Positions 53,201 through 62,394 of a DNA stretch of 64,000 nucleotides are shown here, piece after piece. Position 1 is the first letter of the stretch, and every line of letters begins with the position of its first letter. A program made the translations under genes and the position numbers. The stretch is taken from contig JASUTR010000082.1 in NCBI GenBank assembly GCA_035048495.1, positions 1 to 64,000 of the forward strand, written 5' to 3'. Below the pieces are notes generated by a model. That model was not told the DNA's origin. It did no database searches and saw only the letters and a program-made list of their open reading frames with translations. This DNA is from Euptelea pleiosperma (lineage: Eukaryota; Streptophyta; Magnoliopsida; Ranunculales; Eupteleaceae).

Positions 53201-55615
53201 AGACGTTCACGCACGGATGGAGCTAACTTGTTTCGACTGTCCCGAATCTTTTTCCAACAATTCCAATGTGTTGAAACAATAGTAATGGAAGAATTCGAGT
53301 CTAATTACGAGGTTCGGTTGCGAAAAAGTCACAAGTTATAGGCTTCGCAATGTAACATACAAACTAAGTCCAATTTGAGACGTTGACGCACGGATGGAGC
53401 TAACTTGTTTCGACAGTCATAAATCTTGTTCAAACACTTCAAATGTTTTGAAACAATTGTAATGGAAGAATTTGAGTCTAATTACGAGGTCCGGTTGCGA
53501 AAAAGTCACAAGTTATAGGCTTCGGAATGTAACACACAAACTGAGTCCAATTTGAGACGTTCACGAACGGATGGAGCTAACTTGTTTCGACTGTCCCGAA
53601 TCTTGTTCCAACACTTGAAATGTGTTGAAACAATAGTAATGGAAGAATTCGAGTCTAATTACGAGGTTCGGTTGAGAAAAAGTCACAAGTTATAAGCTTC
53701 GGAATGTAACACACAAACTGAGTCCAATTTGAGACGTTGACGGACGGATGGAGCTAACTTGTTTCGCCTATCCCGAAACTTGTTCCAATACTTCAAATGT
53801 GTTGAAACAATAATAATGGAAGAGTTTGAGTCCAATTACGAGGTCCGGTTCCGAAAAAGTCACAAGTTATAGGCTTCGGAATGTAACACACAAACTGAGT
53901 CCAATTTGAGACGTTGACGCACGGATGGAGCTAACTTGTTTTGACTGTCACGAATCTTGTTTCAACACTTCAAATGTGTTGCAACAATAGTAATGGAAGA
54001 GTTTGAGTCCAATTACGAGGTCCGGTTCCTAAAAAGTCACAAGTTATAGGCTTCGGAATGTAACACACAAACTGAGTCCAATTTGAGACGTTGACGCACG
54101 GATGGAGCTAACTTGTTTTGACTGTCACGAATCTTGTTTCAACACTTCAAATGTGTTGCAACAATAGTAATGGAAGAGTTTGAGTCCAATTACGAGGTCC
54201 GGTTGCGAAAAAGTCACAAGTTATAGGCTTCGGAATGTAACACACAAACTGAATCCAATTTGAGACGTTGACGCACGGATGGAGCTAACTTGTTTCACCT
54301 ATCCCGAATCTTGTTCCAATACTTCAAATGTGTTGAAACAATAATAATGGAAGAGTTTGAGTTCAATTACGAGGTCCGATTGCGAAAAAGTCACAAGTTA
54401 TAGGCTTCGGAATGTAACACACAAACTGAGTCCAATTTGAGACGTTGACGCACGGATGGAGCTAACTTGTTTTGACTATCACGAATCTTGTTTCAACACT
54501 TCAAATGTGTTGCAACAATAGTAATGGAAGAGTTTGAGTCCAATTACGAGGTCCGGTTGCGAAAAATTCACAAGTTATAGGCTTCGGAATGTAACACACA
54601 AACTGAGTCCAATTTGAGACGTTGACGCACGGATGGAGCTAACTTGTTTCGACAGTCATAAATCTTGTTCAAACACTTCAAATGTTTTGAAACAATTGTA
54701 ATGGAAGAATTCGAGTCTAATTACGAGGTCCGGTTGCGAAAAAGTCACAAGTTATAGGCTTCGGAATGTAACACACAAACTGAGTCCAATTTGAGACGTT
54801 CACGAACGGATGGAGCTAACTTGTTTCGACTGTCCCGAATCTTGTTCCAACACTTCAAATGTGTTGAAACAATAGTAATGGAAGAATTCGAGTCTAATTA
54901 CGAGGTTCGGTTGCGAAAAAGTCACAAGTTATAGGCTTCGGAATGTAACATACAAACTGAGTCCAATTTGAGACGTTCACGAACGGATGGAGCTAACTTG
55001 TTTCGACTGTCCCGAATCTTGTTCCAACACTTCAAATGTGTTGAAACAATAGTAATGGAAGAATTCGAGTCTAATTACGAGGTTCGGTTGCGAAAAAGTC
55101 ACAAGTTATAGGCTTCGGAATGTAACATACAAACTGAGTCCAATTTGAGACGTTGACGCACGGATGGAGCTAACTTGTTTCGACAGTGATAAATCTTGTT
55201 CCAACACTTCAATTGTGTTGAAACAATTGTAATGGAAGAATTCGAGTCTAATTACGAGGTCCGGTTGTGAAAAAGTCACAAGTTATAGGCTTCGGAATGT
55301 AACACACAAACTGAGTCCAATTTGAGACGTTGACGCACGGATGGAGCTAACTTGTTTTGACTGTCACGAATCTTGTTTCAACACTTCAAATGTGTTGCAA
55401 TGATAGTAATCGAAGAGTTTGAGTCCAATTACGAGGTCCGGTTGCGAAAAAGTCACAAGTTATAGGCTTCGGAATGTAACACACAAACTGAGTCCAATTT
55501 GAGACGTTCACGCACGGATGGAGCTAACTTGTTTCGACTGTCCCGAATCTTGTTCCAACAATTCCAATGTGTTGAAACAATAGTAATGGAAGAATTCGAG
55601 TCTAATTACGAGGTT

Positions 55616-55770
55616 TGAAAGTAGGATTTTTCCGCGTCGTTGGTTACGGAAACCCTAAATTCAACACAATTTGTAATTTTTATCCGATTATCCTGCAAAA
55701 TTCAAAGATTCTGTATAGGGATTCGTGTCGGATGTCGATCCACACTCGAGGTTAGTTAGTGCAATTAAAG
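55616..55770. repeat. Left arm of terminal inverted repeat
   Basis: Inverted partner of 58148-58302. In the outermost ~56 bp I count about 4 mismatches by eye, and about 4 mismatches in the 39-bp stretch beginning CGTGTCGGATG; small indels lie between. Confidence 0.85.
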
Positions 55771-55889
55771 AGCATAAAATGACGAGAAAATTGCAGATAA
55801 TGTAACACAATCATACTTTAATCATATTTATTTAACTGAACTTGTCTCTTACAATGAAAATCAAATAAAAATAACTAAACTAGAAAGCA

Positions 55890-56085
55890 TTAAAAGAGAT
55901 TAGGGTAGAGAGAGAAAGTGAAGAATGGAGAGAGAAACAAAAAAAAAGAATAGATAGAGAGAGAAGATGAGATGGGAGGTTTTTTTAGAGAGAGAAAAGA
56001 GATGGTTAGAGAGAGAAGGTGAAAGAAGAGAGAGAGAAACTAGAGAGAATGAGTTCTAGAGAGAGACTAAAGAGAGAAAGTAACC
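55890..56085. repeat. GA-rich low-complexity tract
   Basis: Repeated AGAGAGAGAAA-type purine sequence. The opposite arm has the complementary CTCTCTCTAG type at about 57820-57900, consistent with the inverted layout. Confidence 0.75.
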
Positions 56086-56659
56086 TTAGGACATACCGGG
56101 GTGGTCGAAATGTGATCGGCCAATTGGATCGGCCAATGATGTATGAGTTTTGGCTCGGATGATCAGCTGTTGAAGAGATAGGAAATGAGAAAGTTGATCT
56201 GAGAAATGTTGCATTCACGCTACACGGCTTGATCGTGGTTGCATGCGATCACGAAATAGTGGCTGTCCAAGGAAGTTTGGAGAAGTCCATGGATCCTGGA
56301 ATAAATCAAGGTGTTCCACATGGAAGTTGATGGCATGCATGGACTGGGGGGGCGTAGGTGAAGCACATGGCTGCAAGGAGGGTTGAGGCGGTATAGCAGT
56401 CCACTGTGTGGACTGTTGTAGGTGGTGACGTGGAAGGATGGAAGACCACACGGTGGTTGTGGTTCAAGGGGATGGAAGCGCCACCTGCTGTACCGCTTGC
56501 CCAGTGCAAGGGTAACAAAAAAGACCCTGGTCCGTGAGGGAGGGTGCTGTAAGATGCACCAGTCAAGGGAGAACGGTGGTGATGGAAGGCGGAGCAAGGA
56601 AGGAGGTGCTTGGTGGTGCTGCAACAGGCGGTATTGCAGTCCACGATGGTGTCGAACTT

Positions 56660-56730
56660 ATAGCAGAGAAGAAGAAGAAGAAGAAAGAAGGAGGAAGGAA
56701 GAAGAAGAAGAAGAAAGAAGAAGGGGAAGA
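56660..56730. repeat. GAA/GGA microsatellite-like tract
   Basis: Runs of GAAGAAGAAG and GGAGGAAGG. The Lys/Glu-rich short frames here (such as 56422-56808) are translations of this tract. Confidence 0.8.
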
Positions 56731-56915
56731 GCCTATCAGAGTTCGCCGGCGTTAATGGAGTTCGCCGGCGATTCTGTATTTTTTATTTATTTATTTTTTT
56801 CTTTTTGAAACTGAAAATAGAATAAGAAGGGAAGGAGAATAAGAAGAATAAGAAGGGGAAGATGAGGAGAGGGAGGAGTAGGGGGCAGTAACGTCCTGCC
56901 TGTGTACAGAGTCGG

Positions 56916-56940
56916 CCGGAGTTGCAGCCTGCAACTCCGG
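56916..56940. repeat. 25-bp palindrome 1
   Basis: CCGGAGTTGCAG and its exact reverse complement CTGCAACTCCGG flank one central C. Confidence 0.9.
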
Positions 56941-56941
56941 T

Positions 56942-56945
<4 letters not shown>

Positions 56946-56972
<27 letters not shown>

Positions 56973-56980
56973 TATTTTTT
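56946..56980. repeat. 27-bp poly(A) run followed by T-rich stretch
   Basis: Uninterrupted A27 at 56946-56972 followed by TATTTTTTTT. It lies almost exactly at the midpoint (56959) of the 55616-58302 block and separates palindromes 1 and 2. Run length may be unreliable in the assembly. Confidence 0.9.
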
Positions 56981-56988
56981 TTAGATCA

Positions 56989-57013
56989 CCGGAGTTGCAG
57001 GTTGCAACTCCGG
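56989..57013. repeat. 25-bp palindrome 2
   Basis: CCGGAGTTGCAG, a central G, then TTGCAACTCCGG: 11 of 12 pairs complementary. Same core as palindrome 1. Confidence 0.9.
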
Positions 57014-57313
57014 CAACCTCCATTACCGCCTGCTCCCCTCTCTCCTACATCCTGGACTTTCTCTCCTCCACGCCCATATCAACTCTCTCCAAGCTGTTTC
57101 AACCCAAGCCGCCCCTTGCCGTTGCACATCTCCACCACAGCACCGCGTTGTGCGTCCTCCATTGCTGGCCGGAACTGCAAGTCCGGCGAGATTTGCTGCT
57201 TCCATCTTCTCTGTTAGTACCTGCAACAGGGAGAAAAGAAGGAGAGGAAGCCGTTAGACTTACCTCCATTGGACTGGTGTGCACCAGCCACCGTCCCCAC
57301 ACTCTCTAACGTG

Positions 57314-57338
57314 CTGGAGTTGCAACCTGCAACTCCAG
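57314..57338. repeat. 25-bp palindrome 3
   Basis: CTGGAGTTGCAA, a central C, then CTGCAACTCCAG: 11 of 12 pairs complementary. An A-rich run follows at about 57358-57374, as after palindrome 1. Confidence 0.9.
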
Positions 57339-58147
57339 TCCGTTTTGCTCAAAAACCAAAAAAAAAAAAAAAAACAAAGAGAGAAGAAGGTGGGAAGAAG
57401 AAGAAAAGGAGAAGGAGAATCTCCTTCTTGGTCACTTGCAGCTGCAACACCTCATAGCAGCAAGCCTTCAAGGCTACAGCTGTTGGTGTGCACCGCCCAG
57501 CCCACCACCGTCAAACTCCATCACCAACGTCTCCAATCAGCCACGTCTCCAACGTGCTCCACAAGCCGTCGCCTCCATCTGCCCACCTGCCATTACCGCC
57601 ACCATCAAAGCCTCTTTCACCACCGAGATCACCTGCTGAATCATGTCCACACCCGCTCCTTCAAGGCCATGCTGTGAATCACTTCCACCCCCTTTCACTT
57701 CTTGATCTCTTTCACGACCAGCACCTCCATGCAACCACTTCACTTTCTGGTTCAATCCACCATCCATGATCGATCTTCAATCATTGGCCAAGCACTCCAT
57801 TGCCGGCCGATCACATCTCTCTAGTAAGTGGCAATTCCTTATCTCTCTCACTAGTTCTTTTCTCTCTCTAGTTCTTATTTCTATCTCTAAATCTCTCTAG
57901 AATTTTAATGCTTTATAGTCAAGTTTTTTTTCTACAAAGATAGTTTGTAAGCACTATGATTGAATAAAGTTTAATTGATTTTGCAGTATTGTGTTTTCAA
58001 TTTTTTTTCTCTCAATTTATTCTCGTCTTAATTACTTGTGGGAAATTTCTCTCTCTAAAAATCGACAATAATTATTTTAAATCGATCACCATTCTCACCT
58101 CTCCATGTTTTCTTGATAAAAATCCGTCATTGCATGTTCATGAGTCG

Positions 58148-58302
58148 CGCTAACTAACCCTGAGTGCGGATCGACATCCGACACGAGCACTGTACAAGCC
58201 TGTGATTTTTGCAGGATTTGAGTAAAAAAGAATCGGATAATTACAAAAATGTGTTGAGATTAGGGTTTCCGTTACCAACGACGCGGAAAAATCCTATTTT
58301 CA
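58148..58302. repeat. Right arm of terminal inverted repeat
   Basis: Reverse complement of the left arm, ending CCAACGACGCGGAAAAATCC then TATTTTCA. It abuts the primer site, which ties the inverted repeat to the LTR end rather than to an unrelated DNA transposon. Confidence 0.85.
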
Positions 58303-58304
58303 AA

Positions 58305-58318
58305 TGGCGCCGCTGCCG
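58305..58318 (+). other. Primer binding site, tRNA-Asp type
   Basis: TGGCGCCGCTGCCG begins two bases after the CA end of the LTR. It matches the complement of the plant tRNA-Asp 3' end (TGGCGCCGTTGCCG) at 13 of 14 positions, the primer used by Athila/Tat-type elements. Confidence 0.8.
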
Positions 58319-60103
58319 CTCGGGTGTTCGGGAGTGCGAAAAAGGACGTAAAGATGGAATTGGAAAGTTGCTAAATCGGGAAGCTGCTCAATTTGGACAG
58401 CCTGACCTTTTCTGGAAACTTTCTATTTTTTGTTTTTAGTGATTTTTAGCAGTATTTTAAATTACTATTTTTAATGCCTCGGAAGGCCGAGTGCAAAGTT
58501 GTAATAATTTAGGAATTTTAACTGCCTTCCAAATAACTGCTAGATCTTGTTCTAGGGTTTTTTAGAAACCCTAGATTAAGTGGAAATTACCAAAAAAATA
58601 ATAAAATCAAAATTCAAAAAAATTAGGGTTTTATATTCAGCAGATTTTTAGAAATCACCAATCAAGGATTTGCGATTTTTGGAAAGATTCCAAAATCTTG
58701 ATACTCTGCTTAATTAGGGTTTCCCCTCTTAGAAGTTTCCTCTTTAGAAGAATTTCTATCTTTAGAAATCTTCCGAATTTGGAAAAGTCTGCAAAAGGAA
58801 ACATCCCAAATCTAGCAGAATTTCAATTTTGGGAAATTTTCCAAAATTGTAAGGGATCTCGCAATCAAATCTTTCTTGGAAGATCTCCACAGTTCGGGAA
58901 ACTTTCCAATCTAGGTATTTTCCAATCTGGGAATTCTTAAATTTTAACCCATCTCGAATTTGGAAACTAATTCAAAAACTTGCCTAAATTCAGTGCTTGT
59001 TCAGTGAACCCTAAAAAGGCAAGGATCTTCCAAATAGAATCCCACATACCTAGACCGTGCGATCTAACTGTTTCTGCAGGAACACGATCCAGTGTGGGTA
59101 GAGAGCGAAAGCTCAAAGAGGTGGAGTCGGGCCCAAGCCCATTAGGATACCCCTCTCTAACCCACGGAGGAGACCCCGTGGCGTGGCCCACGGGAGGTAA
59201 GTCTCTATCCTCGCCTTGAGTGCGATACAGAGCAATTTGGGTGAATCATTGCCGCTTGTCTATTTGCTTTCGCATACATATTATTCGACTTGCGTGGCGT
59301 GGCCGTTAATCAATCAACTCTAAGAGAGCAGACCCAGCTCCAAATTGAAACTGGTGGGATTTCATCACCCACCTCATCACTCCAGCTGAAATTGCTCCCC
59401 AGGATCCATCTATAATAAAAAGAATCAAGAAGTAGAGCCAATTAGCCCGGTGTTCGAGGAAAAATCCACACAAAGCGAACCCGCTTAACATCCAATCGAA
59501 ATAGGACCACGAGCGCGGGTCCCTGTTGTCTAACACACCCATAAGTCCCTGCTACTCAAGTACACTGAGCTCGACGTGGCATCTTGGACTATTCGGCGAT
59601 TAGTTGCGTGTGGACTAGGAACACGCACCAACCCTAGCTTAACCCGAGGGAACACTCTTCTTCTACACTTGACCAATCCGGTTAGTCTGGGACGTACTTA
59701 AGACAGCCATTGTGCCGCACGTCTGTCTAGGCTTCGGATTGCCTTGTTGTTGACTAGAGTTAGTACTAAAGGATTCGCTCTGAAGAGTGTAGCCTGGTGA
59801 GAACCTCTGAGTGCATACAGTTAGTCCGGCGGCTAAAAGATAAACCAGTGGTCCGCCCACTGTCATAATCTACTCCAGCCCCAAAACTAACAAGATAATG
59901 CCTAAAATATATCCTGATTGTTTAGAATAGGATTATCTGTGCTTGGTGTGCATCATTTAGAATCACTACTCCAGTATCTCCTTTTGGCAACTTTTTGCCA
60001 AATCTTGGGCTTGCTTTTTTAAGTAGAAGCCCGGTTGGACCTGTCCTAACCTTTTACTGACTCGATCTGAGAGTTAGTCCACCGCATCCCTCTATCGCCT
60101 CTA
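58319..60103 (+). mobile_element. Untranslated leader of the second element (~1.8 kb)
   Basis: No convincing gene. 58440-58980 is AT-rich with many short GGAAA/TTTCC inverted motifs, including a 26-bp near-palindrome at 58824-58849. 59040-59880 is more GC-balanced, with compact dyads (CCACGG...CCGTGG near 59162-59182) and a minus-strand frame at 59306-59542 that encodes a hydrophobic stretch; it may be captured foreign sequence. The last ~220 bp return to typical leader sequence before the ATG at 60104. The short frames at 58209-58439, 58698-58940 and 58980-59219 show no recognisable domain. Confidence 0.6.
58824..58849. repeat. 26-bp near-palindrome in the leader
   Basis: CAATTTTGGGAAA followed directly by TTTTCCAAAATTG: 12 of 13 positions are self-complementary with no loop. 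Confidence 0.8.
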
Positions 60104-61957
60104 ATGGCAGATGAACGGCCTCTGTATGAGACCTACTACAGTTTCTGTGAGAATCGAGGTGATCACTCTCAACAATGGTATGACAATTCTGCGTATCATC
60201 ATGATACTCCAGTCTCGCACACTTCTACAGGGTATGATAATCACCGAGATCCGGAGTATAATTCTATACTCCAAGAGCTTAAAAATTCAGTATCTGCCCT
60301 TCGTGCCGCAGTCCAGCAACCTGTGTACCATTCCCAGTCTGTAGGATATTACCCTCCTATCCAGCAAGATGTCTGTACCTTTCCATCTCCAATGCAGACA
60401 TCCTATGACAACACTTATTATCAGGATAATAGGAGTCACCATAACTTTGGTTGGGAACAGTCTGCCCTCCCGCAGCAACTGCAGCAGGATAATTATCCTT
60501 CCGGGTTCCATCAACCCAATGGAGAGTATGACTGGCAATACTCGCAATCCCAGTACCCGTCATATCCACAGAATGACTATTCTGATCAACAGTGGGCCCC
60601 TCAGGATTTCCAGAGTCAGCAACTAGTCCCAGACTCCACTTTGCCTTACAACTTTCATACCCAGTCAGACTATAATCAAGAGTTGTCACCTCAGCTCCCC
60701 TTGGCTGAACCACCTCCGTTGGCTACCAAACCCGGTCTAGAGGACCTTCTCTCTCAGTACATTGCCCAGCAACAACAGTATTTCCAAGGTCTAGAGCACC
60801 AACAACAGCTATCTATGGAGAGCTTGGAGCAACGTCTAGTTAAATTAGAAAACGAGAGAGAGGAAGTCAACTTCACTAGCCCACCAATAGCCTATCTTGA
60901 GGAGAGTGACATGGCCACTGTCTATAATGAGGAGTCGCACAATTGGACCAAGTACCAGAATTGCCCGGATGAAATAGAAGTTGTTACCATCCCTAGATCA
61001 AGCTTGATTATTGAGGAACCAGTGTATCCTTATACAGTGCCTTTAAAAGCACCACATCCTGAACCTACCTCAGAGCAACCTATTTCTCACTCTCCCACTG
61101 CTGCTTCTAATCTGGACCCTGAAGATGATCATCATGACACTGAGTTTTGTCTCGATCGTAGGATCCCTACTGTCATAGATCTACCATTCCTCCCCACTTC
61201 CCTTAGTATGAGCCATAATAGTGATGAACCCGTGTCTCCATCTATGGTGCCCTTAACAGCACCAACTTCTAGACCGAGCCCAGAGAAACCCGGTTCCATC
61301 TCTATCTCTGATAATTCTTTCTCTGCCCTGGATGCAGACATTCCTACCGTAGAACCGTGTCTAGAATATGAGACTCCCGCTGTCTTGGACCTACCGATCC
61401 CCACCGAGGAGGGACGTATTGAATGTAGGGATTGGAACATCCCTATCCCATTAGGAAACATCGAGGAAGAGGTCAACAATTTTCACCCGCTACCCTATGT
61501 CGATATTATCGGTGACCCGTGTGCCGTAGCGAGTCTAATTCAAGACTCTCCTGAAGATAATTTATCCAAGTGTCATGAACACTGTGAGTTTGACTTCATC
61601 TCGGAGTCCAATATCTCTGGTATTACTGATCTGCAGGAGTCTGCTCCATTCAGATACATTCCCGCAAAACTCAATGAGTTTGCGGCTCTGCTAACCACGG
61701 TCAGAGAACCCACTACTACTCCCCTCTCAGTCTTTACTGAGAAGCTTCTATCCCTCCCCGCTGAACTAAATGTTTTTGCGGGTCTGGTCAGAGAAACCAC
61801 TCCTACTCTCCTCTCAATCTTTACTGAGAAGCTTCGATCCCTCCCAGATCAACTCCGTACTTTTGCCAGTCTGCTCAGAGAGCTCAATGCCCTTCTCTCA
61901 GTCTACACTGAGAAAGACCTGTTCTACACAGGTATACCTAGACAAGGGATAGGATAG
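60104..61957 (+). CDS. Retroelement ORF of 617 aa, gag-like or accessory (no enzyme domains)
   Basis: The only long open frame in the window, ATG at 60104 (MADERPLYETYYSF) and TAG at 61955-61957. Residues ~1-200 are rich in Tyr, Gln, Asn, Ser and Pro, reminiscent of the low-complexity region of plant Athila-type gag. Residues ~211-252 (starting GLEDLLSQYIAQQQQ and ending RLVKLENE) form a likely coiled coil; a similar helical segment is usual near the C-terminus of Athila gag. Residues ~255-515 are acidic and proline/threonine-rich. The C-terminus holds two and a half imperfect repeats of 28-29 residues with the pattern LS(V/I)(F/Y)TEKLxSLP. I see no CCHC knuckle, protease, reverse transcriptase or integrase motif. 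It could be a degenerate gag, a non-autonomous element's own protein or a captured host sequence. Intactness over 617 codons suggests recent selection or recent insertion. The gag link is inference. Confidence 0.6.
   Translation: MADERPLYETYYSFCENRGDHSQQWYDNSAYHHDTPVSHTSTGYDNHRDPEYNSILQELKNSVSALRAAVQQPVYHSQSVGYYPPIQQDVCTFPSPMQTSYDNTYYQDNRSHHNFGWEQSALPQQLQQDNYPSGFHQPNGEYDWQYSQSQYPSYPQNDYSDQQWAPQDFQSQQLVPDSTLPYNFHTQSDYNQELSPQLPLAEPPPLATKPGLEDLLSQYIAQQQQYFQGLEHQQQLSMESLEQRLVKLENEREEVNFTSPPIAYLEESDMATVYNEESHNWTKYQNCPDEIEVVTIPRSSLIIEEPVYPYTVPLKAPHPEPTSEQPISHSPTAASNLDPEDDHHDTEFCLDRRIPTVIDLPFLPTSLSMSHNSDEPVSPSMVPLTAPTSRPSPEKPGSISISDNSFSALDADIPTVEPCLEYETPAVLDLPIPTEEGRIECRDWNIPIPLGNIEEEVNNFHPLPYVDIIGDPCAVASLIQDSPEDNLSKCHEHCEFDFISESNISGITDLQESAPFRYIPAKLNEFAALLTTVREPTTTPLSVFTEKLLSLPAELNVFAGLVRETTPTLLSIFTEKLRSLPDQLRTFASLLRELNALLSVYTEKDLFYTGIPRQGIG
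61726..61921 (+). repeat. Tandem repeats in the C-terminus of the 617-aa ORF
   Basis: CTCAGTCTTTACTGAGAAGC at 61726 recurs with changes at 61813 and 61897, spacing 87 and 84 bp, both multiples of three. The encoded units share LS(V/I)(F/Y)TEK, then LP and an FA-L-(V/L)RE segment. Confidence 0.85.
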
Positions 61958-62023
61958 TTGTCTCCGTTCCACCTTAGGTGTCAGGAAGACTGCAGAATCA
62001 CTCAGTCTCCATGAGTTTTATCC

Positions 62024-62034
62024 TGGTTGGGGGT
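62024..62034 (+). other. Polypurine-like motif 1
   Basis: TGGTTGGGGGT about 65 bp after the ORF stop, followed by ACTTGATATACCCCC. Confidence 0.5.
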
Positions 62035-62310
62035 ACTTGATATACCCCCATCATGTCTGGCTGAAGACGTAAAACTTAGCGCTTTCGGAAAGGCAATTCC
62101 GATATTCCTAGAGTACATGAGTCTCATGCATTTGTGATTATTGTTATATCTCTGAAAATGCAGGTACATTCATTCTCCCAATCATCAGGTATCACACACT
62201 GTCGAGTTTTTGCCGACTTGGTAACATCCTTCCTGAATCTTTGCATCATCATCACTGATTTGTTATCATTTTATGTCCCGGTCATGAGCACCGAGGACGG
62301 TGCTATATTT

Positions 62311-62321
62311 TGGTTGGGGGT
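62311..62321 (+). other. Polypurine-like motif 2
   Basis: TGGTTGGGGGT followed by GGGTATTTACC, 287 bp after motif 1. Confidence 0.5.
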
Positions 62322-62366
62322 GGGTATTTACCAAAACTCATGTATTCCTTTTGATAAATATATAAA

Positions 62367-62394
62367 AAATAAATAAATAAATAAATAAATAAAA
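62367..62394. repeat. AAAT microsatellite
   Basis: About seven tandem copies of AAAT. Confidence 0.9.

Larger units (their letters stand above)
32545..55615. repeat. Centromere-type satellite array, right block (~130 copies)
   Basis: The same 177-bp satellite continues. After subtracting 8287 bp (element plus one target duplication), the b' marker at 35046 falls exactly 3717 bp after the one at 23042, and the GATGAAG marker at 32861 exactly 1062 bp after 23512, so phase is kept. From about 35.5 kb the pattern breaks: GATGAAG intervals become 1593 (9 monomers), 2478 (14) and 4602 bp (26), and monomer types are shuffled. The block ends inside a monomer at ...ATTACGAGGTT, where the second retroelement begins. 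The 100-codon minus-strand frame at 42233-42535 is satellite sequence. Confidence 0.97.
55616..58302 (+). repeat. Putative 5' LTR with long terminal inverted repeats (2687 bp)
   Basis: The block starts TGAAAGTAGGATTTTTCC exactly at the break in a satellite monomer and ends with CA directly before the primer site. Its last ~155 bp, reverse-complemented, match its first ~150 bp: they share GGATTTTTCCGCGTCGTTGG, GGAAACCCTAA, CGTGTCGGATGTCGATCC and GGTTAGTTAG in the same order. Weaker inverted similarity continues to roughly 0.5 kb (GTGATCGGCC... GGCCAATGAT on both sides). The middle holds GA/CT-rich tracts, a 27-A run and three palindromes. The many short overlapping frames between 56006 and 57769 are low-complexity artefacts. 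Alternative reading: two head-to-head LTR fragments. Confidence 0.65.

Noticed and set aside
1..55615. A CENP-B box in the monomer
   Set aside because: No position fits the TTCG....A..CGGG core; the nearest, TTTCGACTGTCCCGAA, fails at several fixed positions.
1..55615. Identity with the Arabidopsis 178-bp centromere satellite
   Set aside because: Unit length is similar, but I see no shared sequence beyond chance.
56946..56972. Poly(A) tail of a LINE or processed pseudogene
   Set aside because: It sits at the centre of an inverted structure with no coding sequence upstream and no flanking target duplication.
56006..57769. Many overlapping frames of 62-134 codons on both strands
   Set aside because: They translate GA/CT-rich low-complexity sequence in the putative LTR; overlap in all frames argues against coding.
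55616..58302. A Mutator-like or other fold-back DNA transposon
   Set aside because: The long inverted ends fit, but flanks show no matching target duplication (ATTACGAGG versus AATGGCGCC) and a tRNA-Asp-type primer site directly follows the right end, which favours an LTR. Not fully excluded.
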